Origin: Camillea tinctor
Taxonomy: Eukaryota; Ascomycota; Sordariomycetes; Xylariales; Xylariaceae
Direction of reading: 5' to 3'
Length of the DNA stretch: 64,000 bases
Assembly (NCBI GenBank): GCA_022578605.1
Contig: MU394075.1
Span: forward strand, 124,001 to 188,000
Shown: one piece after another, positions 34,084-44,877 of the stretch
Layout: every line of letters starts with the position of its first letter
Numbering within the stretch: the first letter of the stretch is position 1
Notes under the pieces: generated by a model
What the model was told of the DNA's origin: nothing
Databases searched by the model: none
The model's input: only the letters and a program-made list of their open reading frames with translations
Made by a program: the position numbers and the translations under genes

Positions 34084-36070
34084 ATGTTGGGCTCCCGACT
34101 CCTGCTGCTCGGCGTGGCTGCCGCAGCGCACGCTAAGTACATTGTGCCCGGCGCCCGGTGGCGCGACACCGAGGGCAACTTGGTCAACGCGCATGCGGGC
34201 AACGTCGTGCTGGACAATGGCACGTTCTGGTGGTTCGGCGAGTACAAGATCGAGGGCCAGGAGGAGGGCGGCGGTGTGTCGGTCTACTCGTCAGAGGACC
34301 TCGCGACTTGGCAGGCACATGGCCTGGCGCTCGGTGAGTAGTTGCGGAGAGAAAAGGGAGTTGTTGGTAGATAGGGGATCATCAGCTGACCAGATTGTGC
34401 TGCTAGAACCCGTCGAGGGACATCCGTATATCAACCCCGATATGATTATCCAGAGGCCCAAGGTCGTGTATAGCGAGCCGACCGGGCAGTACCATGTGCG
34501 TAGCTCTTCTAGCAAACCCCCCTCCCGCCTTTTCGGTCGTCCAGTCGTGCATGTAGACTAACTCTCCGTAGATGTGGTGGCATGCGGACAACTCAAGTTA
34601 CGGCCTTCTACTCCAGGGTCTCGCTACGGCAGACACCATAGCTGGACCATATACCTTTGTCAACGCGACCGCCCCGCTTGGGAACTGGTCTCAGGACTTC
34701 GGTTTATTTACCGACTATAAAGACGGCCGCAGCTACGCTCTATACTCCAACGGTGACAGTGTCCAAGGCCGGGATGTATACCTGACGTCGTATGACGAGG
34801 GGATTTCCGCCCTCGATACCGTGACGTATCGCTTTAACAAATTCGACCTCGAGGCGCCTACGATCATTCAGACGGAAAAAAGCTATTATGCATTGATGAG
34901 CCACAAGACTGGTTACCGGCCAAACAGTATGTCCTAAGAGTTAGGAAAATCTTAGATCAGCGGTGTTAATTCATGTATAGATGTGGTTGCATTCCGAGCA
35001 GACAGTCTAAGCGGGCCGTGGTCACAGCCCTGGATCGTTGCGCCGCTCAACACAAGAACCTTCAACTCCCAGTCAGGGTTCACTTTGCGAATCGAAGGCA
35101 GCGAGAAAACTACCTATCTATATCTCGGTGATCAGGTAAGCCATTATGAGCAAGCCCCAATCAGAGGTCCTAGTCTAACTAGTGTTGTTCACTTCTAGTG
35201 GGATTCCAACTCGCTCTGGGAGTCTCGGTACATCTGGCTGCCGATGGCTATTGACGACGATAAGAAGACTCTCCAACTAGAGTGGCATGATGTTTACGAT
35301 TTGGACGTGTAAGAAACCGACCCTGCTCAGTCCCATACCGTAGGACTAAAGTCATTATTAATACCTGGCTAGCAAAACCGGAGACTGGCAACCTGTCGAG
35401 GGAAAGACATATTTTGCCAACGATGCTACAACGAGTGGCGACGCTTTCAAGCAAGAGGCCGTAAGTGTCTTATAGATATCTCTCCCCGACTAAACTTAAT
35501 GGTTTGCTGACATTTTCGGATTCGAACCTAAATAGAACTTTGCAAGCGAAGGTGTCATATTAACGGGGATCTACGGCAATGATAGCACGGTCACCTTCGA
35601 GGGCATCGAAGGCACGGGCAAGCCCCAATGGGTTTCGTTCTACTACCAAAGTACACTCGCCTCCTATCTGCATACCTCATGAGTACAACTGGCTAACATA
35701 TAGTTCAAGACACTGATGACATGGGATTCGGCGACCAGCGTAAGTAAATAGAGTTTCTCTCTACATCCCTGCATACATAATAGGACCAGTGTAACTAACC
35801 ATTCGCTTAATAGCCGGAGGATCACCCGACCGAATCGGGGGGAAGTGGCAACTTCGCCGCATCAGCAGTGTAGTCGTGAACGGCAACACGGAGCAGGTGG
35901 AGACGCTCTTCCAGCGGGACACGCATAAGGGTATCATCTTGTCCACTCCGCTGCAGCTAACACTGCAAGAGGGCGCCGGGAATACGATCACAATCGGCGG
36001 GTTATTCAACGGGATTGACTATAAGGGGGCGGACATTGACAAGATCGTGGTGTACCCACCGGAAGATTAA
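34084..36070 (+). CDS. Secreted GH43 glycosidase, exo-beta-1,3-galactanase-like, with C-terminal CBM35-like domain
   Basis: Nine exons: 34084-34333, 34407-34495, 34572-34926, 34981-35135, 35199-35308, 35373-35460, 35536-35650, 35704-35739 and 35814-36070, 484 residues in a continuous frame. A signal peptide (MLGSRLLLLGVAAAAHA) implies secretion. The five-bladed GH43 core begins PGARWRDTEGNLVNAHAGNV and continues with WWFGEYK, IQRPKVVYSEPTGQYHMWWH and FDLEAPTIIQ, the order seen in fungal and bacterial GH43 exo-beta-1,3-galactanases that trim arabinogalactan side-chain backbones. The last about 130 residues (FASEGVILTGIYGNDSTVTF through GLFNGIDYKGADIDKIVV) look like a CBM35-type beta-sandwich. 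Several N-glycosylation sequons are present (NGT, NSS, NAT, NWS, NDS). The enzyme is probably for plant cell-wall arabinogalactan; exact specificity is inference. Introns are 54-76 nt, and exon 8 is only 36 nt. Confidence 0.87.
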
Positions 36071-36829
36071 TCATAGAAAGAGGTACGATGAATGGGGATC
36101 TACTAGTGTTAAGTAGAAGAATGAATAAAACTTTATATCAGCCTAGGTTACTGCCATTGTCCAGATGGTAGGTTCAGTGATGTCAGATGTTGAATTGCAG
36201 AGATCTGCCGGTGTATAAACTATATAGACTTATATCTCACCTACTTATCTAGTTAAGGCACACAGCCAGGATGAGTCTCTGCTGACATGCAGCTTAAATG
36301 CACTCAAATATTTACATGTACTAGTTTCACCAGGAGCTGTATATGCAACTCTGCAATCATGTAATATTCAAACGCACGTATTGGGCATTGGTGTCTGAAA
36401 CCTCTCATATGACCTGGCAGACTCATCGGTGATAGTATCGGCGATACTCTTAACTCACGCTATCATCGCCGGTAAGTGCCGGTTGCTCCACTCTTCCGTT
36501 GGACTCACTTGGAGGTAAGGACTAACAAAAAGTACTATACTCTGGTCCATAACCCGGAGTTTACCGTGTTATATCCAGTCTACCTCAACATGCATGTCAT
36601 GCTGCATCATATGTACTACTAGGTTATAAAAGCTTTTTGGAAAATCCGTAGGTATTTAAGCTCAGTCATGTCAGTCACTCGAGGGACGGATATGTCCATC
36701 ATATCGAACCTCCACCCTCCAGACTTACCACTATAGATACCCCTTGCTTATAACGCTAGTAAAAAATCACTATAACAAATCCCAAAAACATAAAAAATTC
36801 ACTACTCTCCTCTCATCACACACGCAATA
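36071..36829. other. Intergenic region
   Basis: 759 nt between tandem genes. AT-rich, with no coding or RNA features recognised; it should carry the promoter of the short-chain dehydrogenase. Confidence 0.6.
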
Positions 36830-37953
36830 ATGTCTTCTCCAGTGTGGTTCATCACCGGTGCTTCGAATGGCTTGGGCCTGCTCCTCTCACTCCGAGCCCT
36901 ACAGGCCAAGCACCGGGTCATCGGCGCCGTGCGCAGCAAGACGAAATCTGCTGAAGCAGTCAAGAAGATTGAATCCGCAGGTGGCAGGGTCATCGAGCTG
37001 GACTTGACGGAGTCTAGAGATAGCATCATAAAGAAGGTTAAAGAAGTCGGACAGATCGACTATCTGATCAACAACGCCGGTTACTCCATCTTTGGCGCTT
37101 TAGAGCAGATGAGGTATGTAAGCAGGAAAAGGGGGTGAGGGGATAGTTCCTCTTACACCCCCTTTTTTTTATCATTTCCCTAATAACGCATCCGCCACTC
37201 CCTGTAAAAATACAGTAGTATAAGGTCCAGTCTCAATTACATAATTAACATGTACATATAATAAAACATTCACTAACTCGGAACTTTTTTTTTTCATAGT
37301 GAGAAGGAGACAGTCCAGCAGATCTCAACAAATTTCTTCGGACCTGTGTTCGTCATCCAGGGAGCACTAGAGGGTATGCGGGCACGGAGATCGGGTCTCA
37401 TCGTCAACCTCAGCAGCATCGCCGCGAAAGACCCTCTGCCAACATGGTAAGTTCAGCGCTCATTACCTACATGATACCCGCTTTTCCTAAAAGGACTGAA
37501 GAACTAACCACCACACTCCACAGCGCTCTGTACTCGGGGACCAAAGCCGGACTAGAGGCCATGACAGAGTCCCTGGCTAGCGAGATCGAGCCCTTCGGGA
37601 TCAAGACCCTGATCGTGAACCCGGGCGCGTTCCGGACCAACTTCCTGGCGCCGACGGGCAAGCTTACACCGTCGGCGCCGCTGCCGCAGGACTACGCCGA
37701 CACGGTGGTGGGCAAGACACTCGCGGCGTTCGACGCGGCCGACGGCAACCAGAAAGGCGACCCGGTCAAGGGCGTGGAGAGGATGTTCGAGATCATCACG
37801 GGCGCGCCAGGCACGCTAGGTGGTAAGCTCACCGGCAAGGTGAAGCGTCTTGTGCTTGGAGAGGACGCCCTCAGACGGATGAAGAAGAACAATGCCAAGT
37901 TTGTGGAGGATTATACGCTCAACGAGGAGGTAGCGCTGAGCACGGATTACTGA
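36830..37953 (+). CDS. Short-chain dehydrogenase/reductase (SDR), classical type
   Basis: Exons are 36830-37113, 37300-37446 and 37524-37953, 286 residues. NAD(P)-dependent oxidoreductase with Rossmann fold. The glycine motif FITGASNGLG is at residues 7-16, the structural motif INNAGYS at about 83, the catalytic Ser in VNLSSIAAKD, and the catalytic Tyr147/Lys151 in CALYSGTKAGLE, formed across the exon 2/3 junction. VNPGAFRTNF follows. The pattern is that of fungal retinol-dehydrogenase-like or YbbO-like SDRs with a C-terminal extension; the substrate is unknown. Basic residues after beta-strand 2 (VRSKTKS) suggest NADPH. The first intron is 186 nt with a T-rich acceptor. Confidence 0.92.
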
Positions 37954-39133
37954 AGAGTTTTAAGGGCGGAAAAGGGGGGAAGAGAGGAAGAAGAAAAAAT
38001 AATAGGCATCGTATTTAGGTAATTCTGCTGAGGCGGGACAGGGAAGTGAGGTAAGGGGCGAGATACCTAGGAAGGACTTGACGTTATGATAGATATATAT
38101 GATATGCCAATGCCAAAAACTATCACATACGACCATAGGACTCAGGATATTCGGCATCCCGTCCGCTCTGCCCTAGACAAGCTAGGTATAATACCGTTAA
38201 ATCGGTCGCTGGGGTGGGGCGGAGAGCGGCCATAGAGGCTAACTCATCTCCAACGTGACTGGTCTTCCAGAAACCGAAAGCCGTTTTTAGACCTCGGTAT
38301 CGCGCCTGTTCAGTAATTGATTTTATTCCCTGTTGTCCTAGGATAACCACATAAAGCCTTTGTGCTGACCTGCGTAGGCCGCCGCCCACGATGTTGGTCA
38401 TTCGTCAATAGAAGCAGACGCGTTCCCTGCCTTTTCTCCTTTTCTTCCTCCTTTTTTTTTTTTTTTTTAAATTTTTACTTTATAATCTCATTCCATAATG
38501 TCATTTCACATTGTCACTGCTCCACAATATCACTACACAATATCACTACTTAACAATGTTATAATACAACATTTTCATAGTATTACGGTGTGAGTATACC
38601 TTCATAATTTCATGGTATAACAATGTTGCTCAGCAATTATCACAATATTACCATAGTACGATGTTTATATGTAAGAATCCCGGTCAGGTTACGGGTAGTT
38701 TTTGTTAACAAAAACATGCGGCGTAGGTAAACACAATCTTGTGTTGCTACCTAGAGAATGACTAGAGATAAGGATATTCAAGAGAGCGGTTAATCTAGGT
38801 TACATTTGAGCATTTCCTAAGTAGCGTCCTTTTGTTTTATACTAATTATCTAACCTTTCTACTACCGGGAACCTTTTAGCTTCGTATTCTTGCAGGTTGC
38901 AAACAGTGTTCTTAAGTCATGTATTTATTTCCGAACTACTCAGTTTCGTTAGTGACCTCTTCAGATTCGTCGTCGAACCCTTCAAGGACCATACTCTCTC
39001 GCTGAAGCCAATGAAAAAGGTGCTTGTTTTCCACGGATATAGTCAGCCCAGTCCGCAGAAAACTCCAGTACAACAAACCAGTATTCATTCTTATTGATCG
39101 CAATCGTAACATGCCTTTGAAGATTTAGTTTAA
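37954..39133. other. AT-rich intergenic region with simple repeats
   Basis: This lies between the SDR and orphan gene 1. It contains a T run at about 38452-38468 and a perfect tandem duplication of CACAATATCACTA at 38523-38548 with related degenerate units around it. No coding ORF was recognised. Confidence 0.6.
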
Positions 39134-39631
39134 TTAGTTGCAGTATACAACTTTGGGTTTAACTAAAAGGGAACTTTCATACCTTCCTAGCTGGTCACTC
39201 TTCCGTATTTGCTCAATTTTTGAGGCTGGCAGGTTGGCAATCGCTGCGGCCATCTCGCACGATTCTTGCGCTTGAAAAGCTGCGTGGTTATCTCCAGAGT
39301 AACAAATTGCCCTTTTCATCTCCATAGTTATACCATTAAACTCAACGCCTTCAACTTCCACGTGTCCGTCTACTTCAGCAGTAACTAACTTCTGGCCATT
39401 TGTATCTCTAACTGTGAACGACTTTGGAGTAGGTCTCAATTTTACGGCTTGAGACTCTTCAAAATGGCTCGTTGTAATTCGGGCAATTAAGATGCCGTTG
39501 ATGACCACCTCTTGTTCGCTTAGTATTGTGCCCTCTTGTCTTGCTGCCTCACCAGATAAAGGAGATGGTTGCTCGACTGAGGAAATGGTCGAAGTGGCAT
39601 GCGTCCGTCCAGACCCTTGGTCTATATCCAT
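39134..39631 (-). CDS. Hypothetical protein (orphan)
   Basis: Single-exon ORF of 165 residues, not recognised. It starts MDIDQGSG, has a Ser/Thr/Glu-rich N-terminus, then a stretch with alternating hydrophobic and polar residues that suggests beta structure (KLRPTPKSFTVRDTNGQKLV, HVEVEGVEFNGITMEM). It ends with a helical-looking segment (SCEMAAAIANLPASKIEQIR). There is no signal peptide or membrane segment. It is divergent from the next gene across 321 nt, so the two may be co-expressed. An additional upstream exon cannot be excluded. The ORF could be a chance frame, but its length and composition favour a real gene. Confidence 0.5.
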   Translation of the reverse strand: MDIDQGSGRTHATSTISSVEQPSPLSGEAARQEGTILSEQEVVINGILIARITTSHFEESQAVKLRPTPKSFTVRDTNGQKLVTAEVDGHVEVEGVEFNGITMEMKRAICYSGDNHAAFQAQESCEMAAAIANLPASKIEQIRKSDQLGRYESSLLVKPKVVYCN

Positions 39632-39952
39632 GTACTCAAAGAATTGAAACTCTTTCAGTCGTTGACCAACTTCTGTTAAGCCTCAGGGCCAATCACTGCC
39701 CCTGTCCACCACGACATAGCTAATAAGCCTATTCTGGGTTAGCAATTTTTCTTTTAAGCTGTTGGGTTTTCTCCCCTCCAACAAGTCCTATTAAGGCAAA
39801 AGCGGTGACCACTACCTAGTACCAAGGTTATCTAACTTAGGTAGGTAGTGCTCCATGCACTTACAAGACATTCATTCCATCGACCGACAGATCTCCAGTA
39901 CGTGTGTGTTATATAACAACATCACCTTGAGTGCCTACCCTCTTCTTTTACA
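39632..39952. promoter_or_regulatory. Shared promoter of two divergent orphan genes
   Basis: 321 nt separate the two start codons. No specific factor site was recognised; TAGGTAGGTAG lies near the middle. Confidence 0.45.
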
Positions 39953-40795
39953 ATGTCTCGACCTCAACCCCAGAACTCCAACACACGAACATTCGAAATT
40001 GTCAAAGGAGTCATCAAATATTTCCAAGCTACCGAAGAAAAAGATGCACAACTCAATGACACTGATTTGGCTCGGTTTCATTTCAAACGTACCCACATCG
40101 ACTATACCACCGGCACACTTGACGATGAAGGTTCCGAAGTTTTTCAGCAACAAGATTTGCAATGTTTCTTTCGAGAAATTTATATTCTCATTGAGAATAC
40201 TGATTTCCACATTGGGCGTATGGTGGGGCAAGCAGTCCGGGGACTATTCAATTCAATCCCTCGAAAGGATCACCCTGACAAAACTGCACTAGAATATACC
40301 CCATGGAATATTAGCCCGTAAGTGACTTACTGCGGTAAACCAGCACGTATACTAATATCAAACTAGCTACCCTCAAAGAGGTTTCGGGTCTTTTCGAACT
40401 ATTTTTGCCCTATATTCCCGTCACCAAGAAGACAATTTAGATGTCACATGCTTCAATGCAGTTGATCACGGTTTGCAAGAAAGCGTCGTTTATCTATCCG
40501 AGCTTTACACTGCATGTGCGTGGGTTGGAAGTAGATTGTTCGAGGTAGCCGACCATTCCCGGGAAGTTACTGTAAGTTTTTATACCTTGTATTCATATTT
40601 ACATTTTACTTATACTGTCTTAAGGTTACTGTTGTATCGGTTTCAGGCAAAACGTGCAGGATCACGCAAGTTCGCAACGATGGAAAGGTCCCTATGGAGT
40701 TGCGACAGTCAGATATATTCACGCTCGAAGGGACTGAGGAAGATCTTCGTCGTAATGCAATTTTCCTCGTGTGTTGGTTATTGGGCAAGGTTTGA
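39953..40795 (+). CDS. Hypothetical protein (orphan), three exons
   Basis: Exons are 39953-40317, 40367-40571 and 40625-40795, giving 246 residues; both introns have GTAAGT donors (49 and 53 nt). I do not recognise the family. The N-terminus is polar (MSRPQPQNSNTRTFEIVKGV), followed by DLARFHFKRTHIDY and EVFQQQDLQCFFREIYILIE, then after the first junction PYPQRGFGSFRTIFALYSRH. It ends with LEGTEEDLRRNAIFLVCWLL. There are no signal peptide and no obvious catalytic motif. The frame across both junctions is open and protein-like, which supports the splicing. The third-exon acceptor could instead be a TTTCAG 22 nt downstream, which changes the C-terminal frame and ends at 40805. It is divergent from orphan 1. 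Confidence 0.55.
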
Positions 40796-41922
40796 CCGTA
40801 ACTAGGAGATATGAGTTCAAGTTTGAAAAGTGTTTTACAACTAGGCAATGGTATGAGAGGTAGTTGTAGTTCTAGCTTCGTACATAATAACATTATGATC
40901 ACCTGAGTTCTTGCTATGTTCTATAGGTATATATATGTCCAAAGATTGTCTGCTATTACAAAACATTAGCAAGTCAACACGCTAGCGAAGGTAAGGAAGC
41001 CTGTGAAACAATAACATTGATTGTCTCTGAGCCTACTCCATACTGTCCTAGGTGTCTGCCTCGGCTTAAGCTCGAGACTAAATTACTATCTCTAGTGTAT
41101 TTGCCTACCATGTGCAGAGGCACCGGGTATAGTATGTACTGCAGCATAACTTACATGCTGGTATTTTATAGGTAAAAATCGGTATTTAGTCATGAACAAC
41201 AGAACTCACCTCAGCTCAATAAAAGGCAGGGTTTGGTGGGCTCTCACCACACATACCCGATGTATTACATGCATTTTAAGGAGATGCAAATGATGCACAG
41301 TACATCAAAGCTTCATGCAGATTTCACGATAATGTAAATCATTTTAGGTATATTCCGTAGTGTAAGTGAGAGACCCACTGTAGCAATTGAACAACCCCTC
41401 CCTAGTAAGCCCCTCAAAAAACAATCCCTGTTGTGAAGAAGTCTATTGGTTGATCTTGTTGACCATTACGGGGCAGGATCCTCAGTAACGGTACGCTTGT
41501 CCGTGATAGGAAATGTGTAAATACGTAAATATGTTTTTCTTTTTTTTGGGGGGGATAATATGGATGTGTTTAGTGTAGCTATACACACACAAACGCGAAG
41601 GCAACCAAAGTTAAGCGTGACTGGCACACATACCAATCTGTTTACTTCCAAGGCCACGCGACCTCTTTAAGAGGACCCCTCTTCTTCAACTTATGATCAG
41701 GTATCAAGTTTTTTTTTTTATAACTTGTCATTCCATTTTGACAACCAATTATTGTGGCGTAGTGTAAGGCCAATCAGCTTCGTCCACCTGCCATTACACG
41801 TGTAAGTCTAGTTTGATGTATACCCAACTTACACCCAACGGAAAAGATAAAAGCGAGAGAATTTCCAACCAAAACAACACCAAGAAAAGAGAAGGAATAG
41901 AGAAAGCAGAGAAAAGGAAAAG
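40796..41922. other. Intergenic region
   Basis: 1.1 kb between tandem genes, AT-rich, no coding ORF. It includes a T/G-run at about 41532-41551 and the promoter and A-rich leader of the coiled-coil gene just before 41923. Confidence 0.6.
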
Positions 41923-44322
41923 ATGAGAAACGAACAAGAATCACACGGGGATGACCTCCCAATAGCCCTGAGGCGTACACCACGAAGAAACTCTAGGTCG
42001 ATTGCAGTCACGTCTGCAACCGCATCTCCGGCCCGCTCGCCCAGCGTAACTAGATCTCAGAAAGCAGCCGACAATTTGAGATCCTCCGCCACATACAGAA
42101 CCCCGAGTAAGCCAAAACCAAAGGCTAGGGCCGATTCGAGGAAAAGGGTACGGTTTTCCGATCCCGGGTTAGAGGTTCAAGAAAATGGGTCATGGGCGTC
42201 GACGGGCTTGACGCCCATGATTCGCCGGTCTTCTCTAGGCGGCGAAAGAGCAGCAGCCAACATGACTTCCCCAAGCCACAAGAGACAGAAGAGACATTCT
42301 GCACCTGTCAGGCGATTGGCAGACGAAGATGACGAAGATATGGTCGGCAATGATAATGTAATCCGCATCCTGCCACTACGCCAGATCCTAGACGACCGTA
42401 TCAAACGACGTATTCGACGAAACGGTCTTAGTGAAGAGATGAACACGATCTGCGAGGCGAAGCGACGCCGGGTCCAAGAACAGAAAGCTCAGCTCCAACG
42501 TCTCAAGGACGAGCTAGCAGAAAAGGATGCAGAAATCGGGAGACTGCATGGCAGCAGCGCAGGGAACAATGGCGGCAGCACCAACGGTAACAGTGCCGAG
42601 GATATTGCCCGTATTGCGCTGTTAGAGCACCAAGTCCAAGAACTCCGCAACAAACTGCGTGAGCGCACAGAAGATGATAATGAGCACGAGGACGACTGGT
42701 CACCAGCTGGACCGGATCACCACTCCGATAGCTATATGGACATGGACACAATGGACATAGATGATGACTCTGGCTTCGGAGAGACCACCATAGCCGAGTT
42801 GGTATGCAGTACGCCCTGTAAGCGGAAGAGACCAAGTAATGAGGTAGCTCCTGTGCCCAAGTCTGCATCTGCGTCCTTCCCAACACCACCTTCTACCAGC
42901 CCACCTCAGCCATCAACACCAAGTTCGACATGGCGGGCTAGACCAGAGGCCATGACGACGCCAACACGCAAGGCACTGTTCTCCTCTTCTCACAACACGG
43001 GCGTGCAAGCATCGCTCCCCGACCCCGAGATCGAGGCCGAGCTCGGATCCCTCCGCCGGGAAATCGCCAAGTTGACAAACACCCTCGAATCCCACACCAA
43101 ACTGCAATCCCGCATGTCCAGCAAGCTTGCCCTCGCCACCGAAGCATCGCCATCATCCGAGAAGCAGGCCGACACCAACAACAAAGACATCGAGTCGCAC
43201 CTCGACGCCGTCCTCGCCACCCTCTCCGACCGCACCGCCACCCTCCTCAAGCTCGACACCTCCCTCGCCAACCTCGGCTTCCCCGGCGCAGACGCGCTCT
43301 CCATCGTGTCCTCGCTCGCGAGCTCCTTCCGCACCGCGCGCCTGGAGCTCGAGTACCTGACGCCGGGGGAGCTGGACCTCGCGCTGTCGGGCTCGGGCGC
43401 GCACGTGCTGGACCTGATCTTCACGCGGCTGCGCGACCTGGGCAAGCAAGCGCACGAGCAGGACGCCAAGCTCGACGAGGCGCAGGCGACGGAGGCCCTG
43501 CTGCGCGAGCAGCTGCGCGCGCGCGTGGACGCGGGGGACGCGCTGGCGGGGCGGGTGCGCGATCTGGAGGCGCGGCTGCGGGCCACGACGGACGGGTACA
43601 AGCGGGATATACGCGAGCTGGAGAAGGTGGGGGAGCAGAAGGCGGAGGAGCGGGATGCGGTGATTAGGGGCCTGGAGGCGCGGCTCGAGGAGAGGAAGGT
43701 GGAGCTCGCGAGGCTGAATAAGGAGCACGGCGTGCTGCTCGCGCATAAGGATGCGAGGGTTGCGGAGATGAGACACGAGCTTGAGCAGGCGGATCGCGCG
43801 CTGAGGGAGGCGCAGGGGACGATTTGTAGGCTAAGGGTTGAGAACACGGGGTTGGTGAAGAGGCTTGAGGAGGAGGGGAGGAGGGCGAGGGAGGTGGTGG
43901 CCAAGATGAGGGGGGAGTTGGTCCGGGTGCTTGGCCTCGGTGCCGAGTTCTTGGGTCTAGGCGGTGCTGGGGAGAAGGCAAGCTCGCCGGAGGTCGCTGC
44001 TAGTACTGCTGCTGCTGCCCCTGCTGCCCCTGCTGCTGAAGATAACGATGATGGCAGTGCTATGGAGGAGAATGTAGGGGAGAGAGAGACCTCGGTTGAG
44101 TCTAGCAGCGGGGTGAAGATGTTGACCAAGAGGAGCTTGGGGAGTGCAGGTGGTGTGTACCTCGCTGGCGAGCTGGCAAGGAGAAGGACCAGCGTAGACG
44201 AGGGCGAGAAGAAGGGCAAGGGCAAGGGGAAGAAGAAGAGAAGATACGATAGTGGATTGGGGTTCCAAGACGAGGATGAGAGCGACGGAGAGCTCGAAGG
44301 GGGTATCGAGATGGTGGCATAA
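41923..44322 (+). CDS. Coiled-coil protein of unknown function
   Basis: Single exon of 799 residues. The N-terminal about 130 residues are basic and disordered, with RTPRRNSRS and a RKRVRFSDPG motif that recurs in uncharacterised fungal nuclear proteins. ILPLRQILDDRIKRRIRRNG then leads into a first coiled coil (about 165-205) and a second around 225-245. After a Ser/Pro/Thr linker with an acidic stretch, long heptad-like coils run from about 365 to 670 (LGSLRREIAKLTNTL, RVRDLEARL, RGLEARLEERKVELARLNKE). The C-terminus is low-complexity, with an Ala repeat and a Lys-rich segment (EKKGKGKGKKKRR) that could be a nuclear localisation signal. A structural or scaffold role, perhaps nuclear, spindle or kinetochore, is only inference. 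The DNA shifts from C-rich to G-rich coding within the gene. Confidence 0.8.
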   Translation: MRNEQESHGDDLPIALRRTPRRNSRSIAVTSATASPARSPSVTRSQKAADNLRSSATYRTPSKPKPKARADSRKRVRFSDPGLEVQENGSWASTGLTPMIRRSSLGGERAAANMTSPSHKRQKRHSAPVRRLADEDDEDMVGNDNVIRILPLRQILDDRIKRRIRRNGLSEEMNTICEAKRRRVQEQKAQLQRLKDELAEKDAEIGRLHGSSAGNNGGSTNGNSAEDIARIALLEHQVQELRNKLRERTEDDNEHEDDWSPAGPDHHSDSYMDMDTMDIDDDSGFGETTIAELVCSTPCKRKRPSNEVAPVPKSASASFPTPPSTSPPQPSTPSSTWRARPEAMTTPTRKALFSSSHNTGVQASLPDPEIEAELGSLRREIAKLTNTLESHTKLQSRMSSKLALATEASPSSEKQADTNNKDIESHLDAVLATLSDRTATLLKLDTSLANLGFPGADALSIVSSLASSFRTARLELEYLTPGELDLALSGSGAHVLDLIFTRLRDLGKQAHEQDAKLDEAQATEALLREQLRARVDAGDALAGRVRDLEARLRATTDGYKRDIRELEKVGEQKAEERDAVIRGLEARLEERKVELARLNKEHGVLLAHKDARVAEMRHELEQADRALREAQGTICRLRVENTGLVKRLEEEGRRAREVVAKMRGELVRVLGLGAEFLGLGGAGEKASSPEVAASTAAAAPAAPAAEDNDDGSAMEENVGERETSVESSSGVKMLTKRSLGSAGGVYLAGELARRRTSVDEGEKKGKGKGKKKRRYDSGLGFQDEDESDGELEGGIEMVA

Positions 44323-44877
44323 AAAGGGGTATGAGAGGTTTACGCTTTCTTGAATCTGTTTTGGGAGATGTTTTCATCCTACATATTATTGTTTCATGAT
44401 TCATGTTAGTTACTTTTTTAGTTATGTCTAGACAGACGCTTTTTTCCTTTGTACTATGATTGACATTCGCTTTGGGATGGGAAATCTGGATAGGATGGTA
44501 TGAGAACGGGAATGGAGGACATTAAGATGGGAAAACATTACGGCATTGTCTACTGATCTTGTCTTGTAGTAGGTATGTAATATGACTGGTTAGCATCCGT
44601 TTAGGAGTTTAAATGTTCTATCATATTTATTTATCATCTATCTTCTAGTATTCATGCGACTGTAGTCTTTTCTTGAACACCCCTTATTCGGACAAGCCAT
44701 CCTCCTTTATCCACTGTCCAGTCTAGGATGCATATCACTATATCTAACTATCTAATATAGATTCTGCTTGCCTTTTTATTCCATATTCCTTATTCATTAC
44801 ATATACATCATAACTCAGGTAATATAATATTCTTGTCTGAGTTGTATCATTCCAAATATACATACCATCGAGGCCAT
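44323..44877. other. Convergent intergenic spacer
   Basis: 555 nt between two 3' ends, AT-rich; presumed 3' UTRs only. Confidence 0.65.

Noticed and set aside
35515..35540. TTCGAACC, a reverse B-box-like word
   Set aside because: It lies inside a GH43 intron, with no D-arm or acceptor stem nearby, so it is not a tRNA.
34084..37953. GH43 and SDR as a carbohydrate-use cluster
   Set aside because: Only adjacency on the same strand supports it; no transporter or regulator belongs with them.
42990..44225. 411-codon minus-strand ORF opposite the coiled-coil gene
   Set aside because: Ser/Leu/Pro-rich composition is the complement of Glu/Ala/Arg coiled-coil codons; there is no domain.
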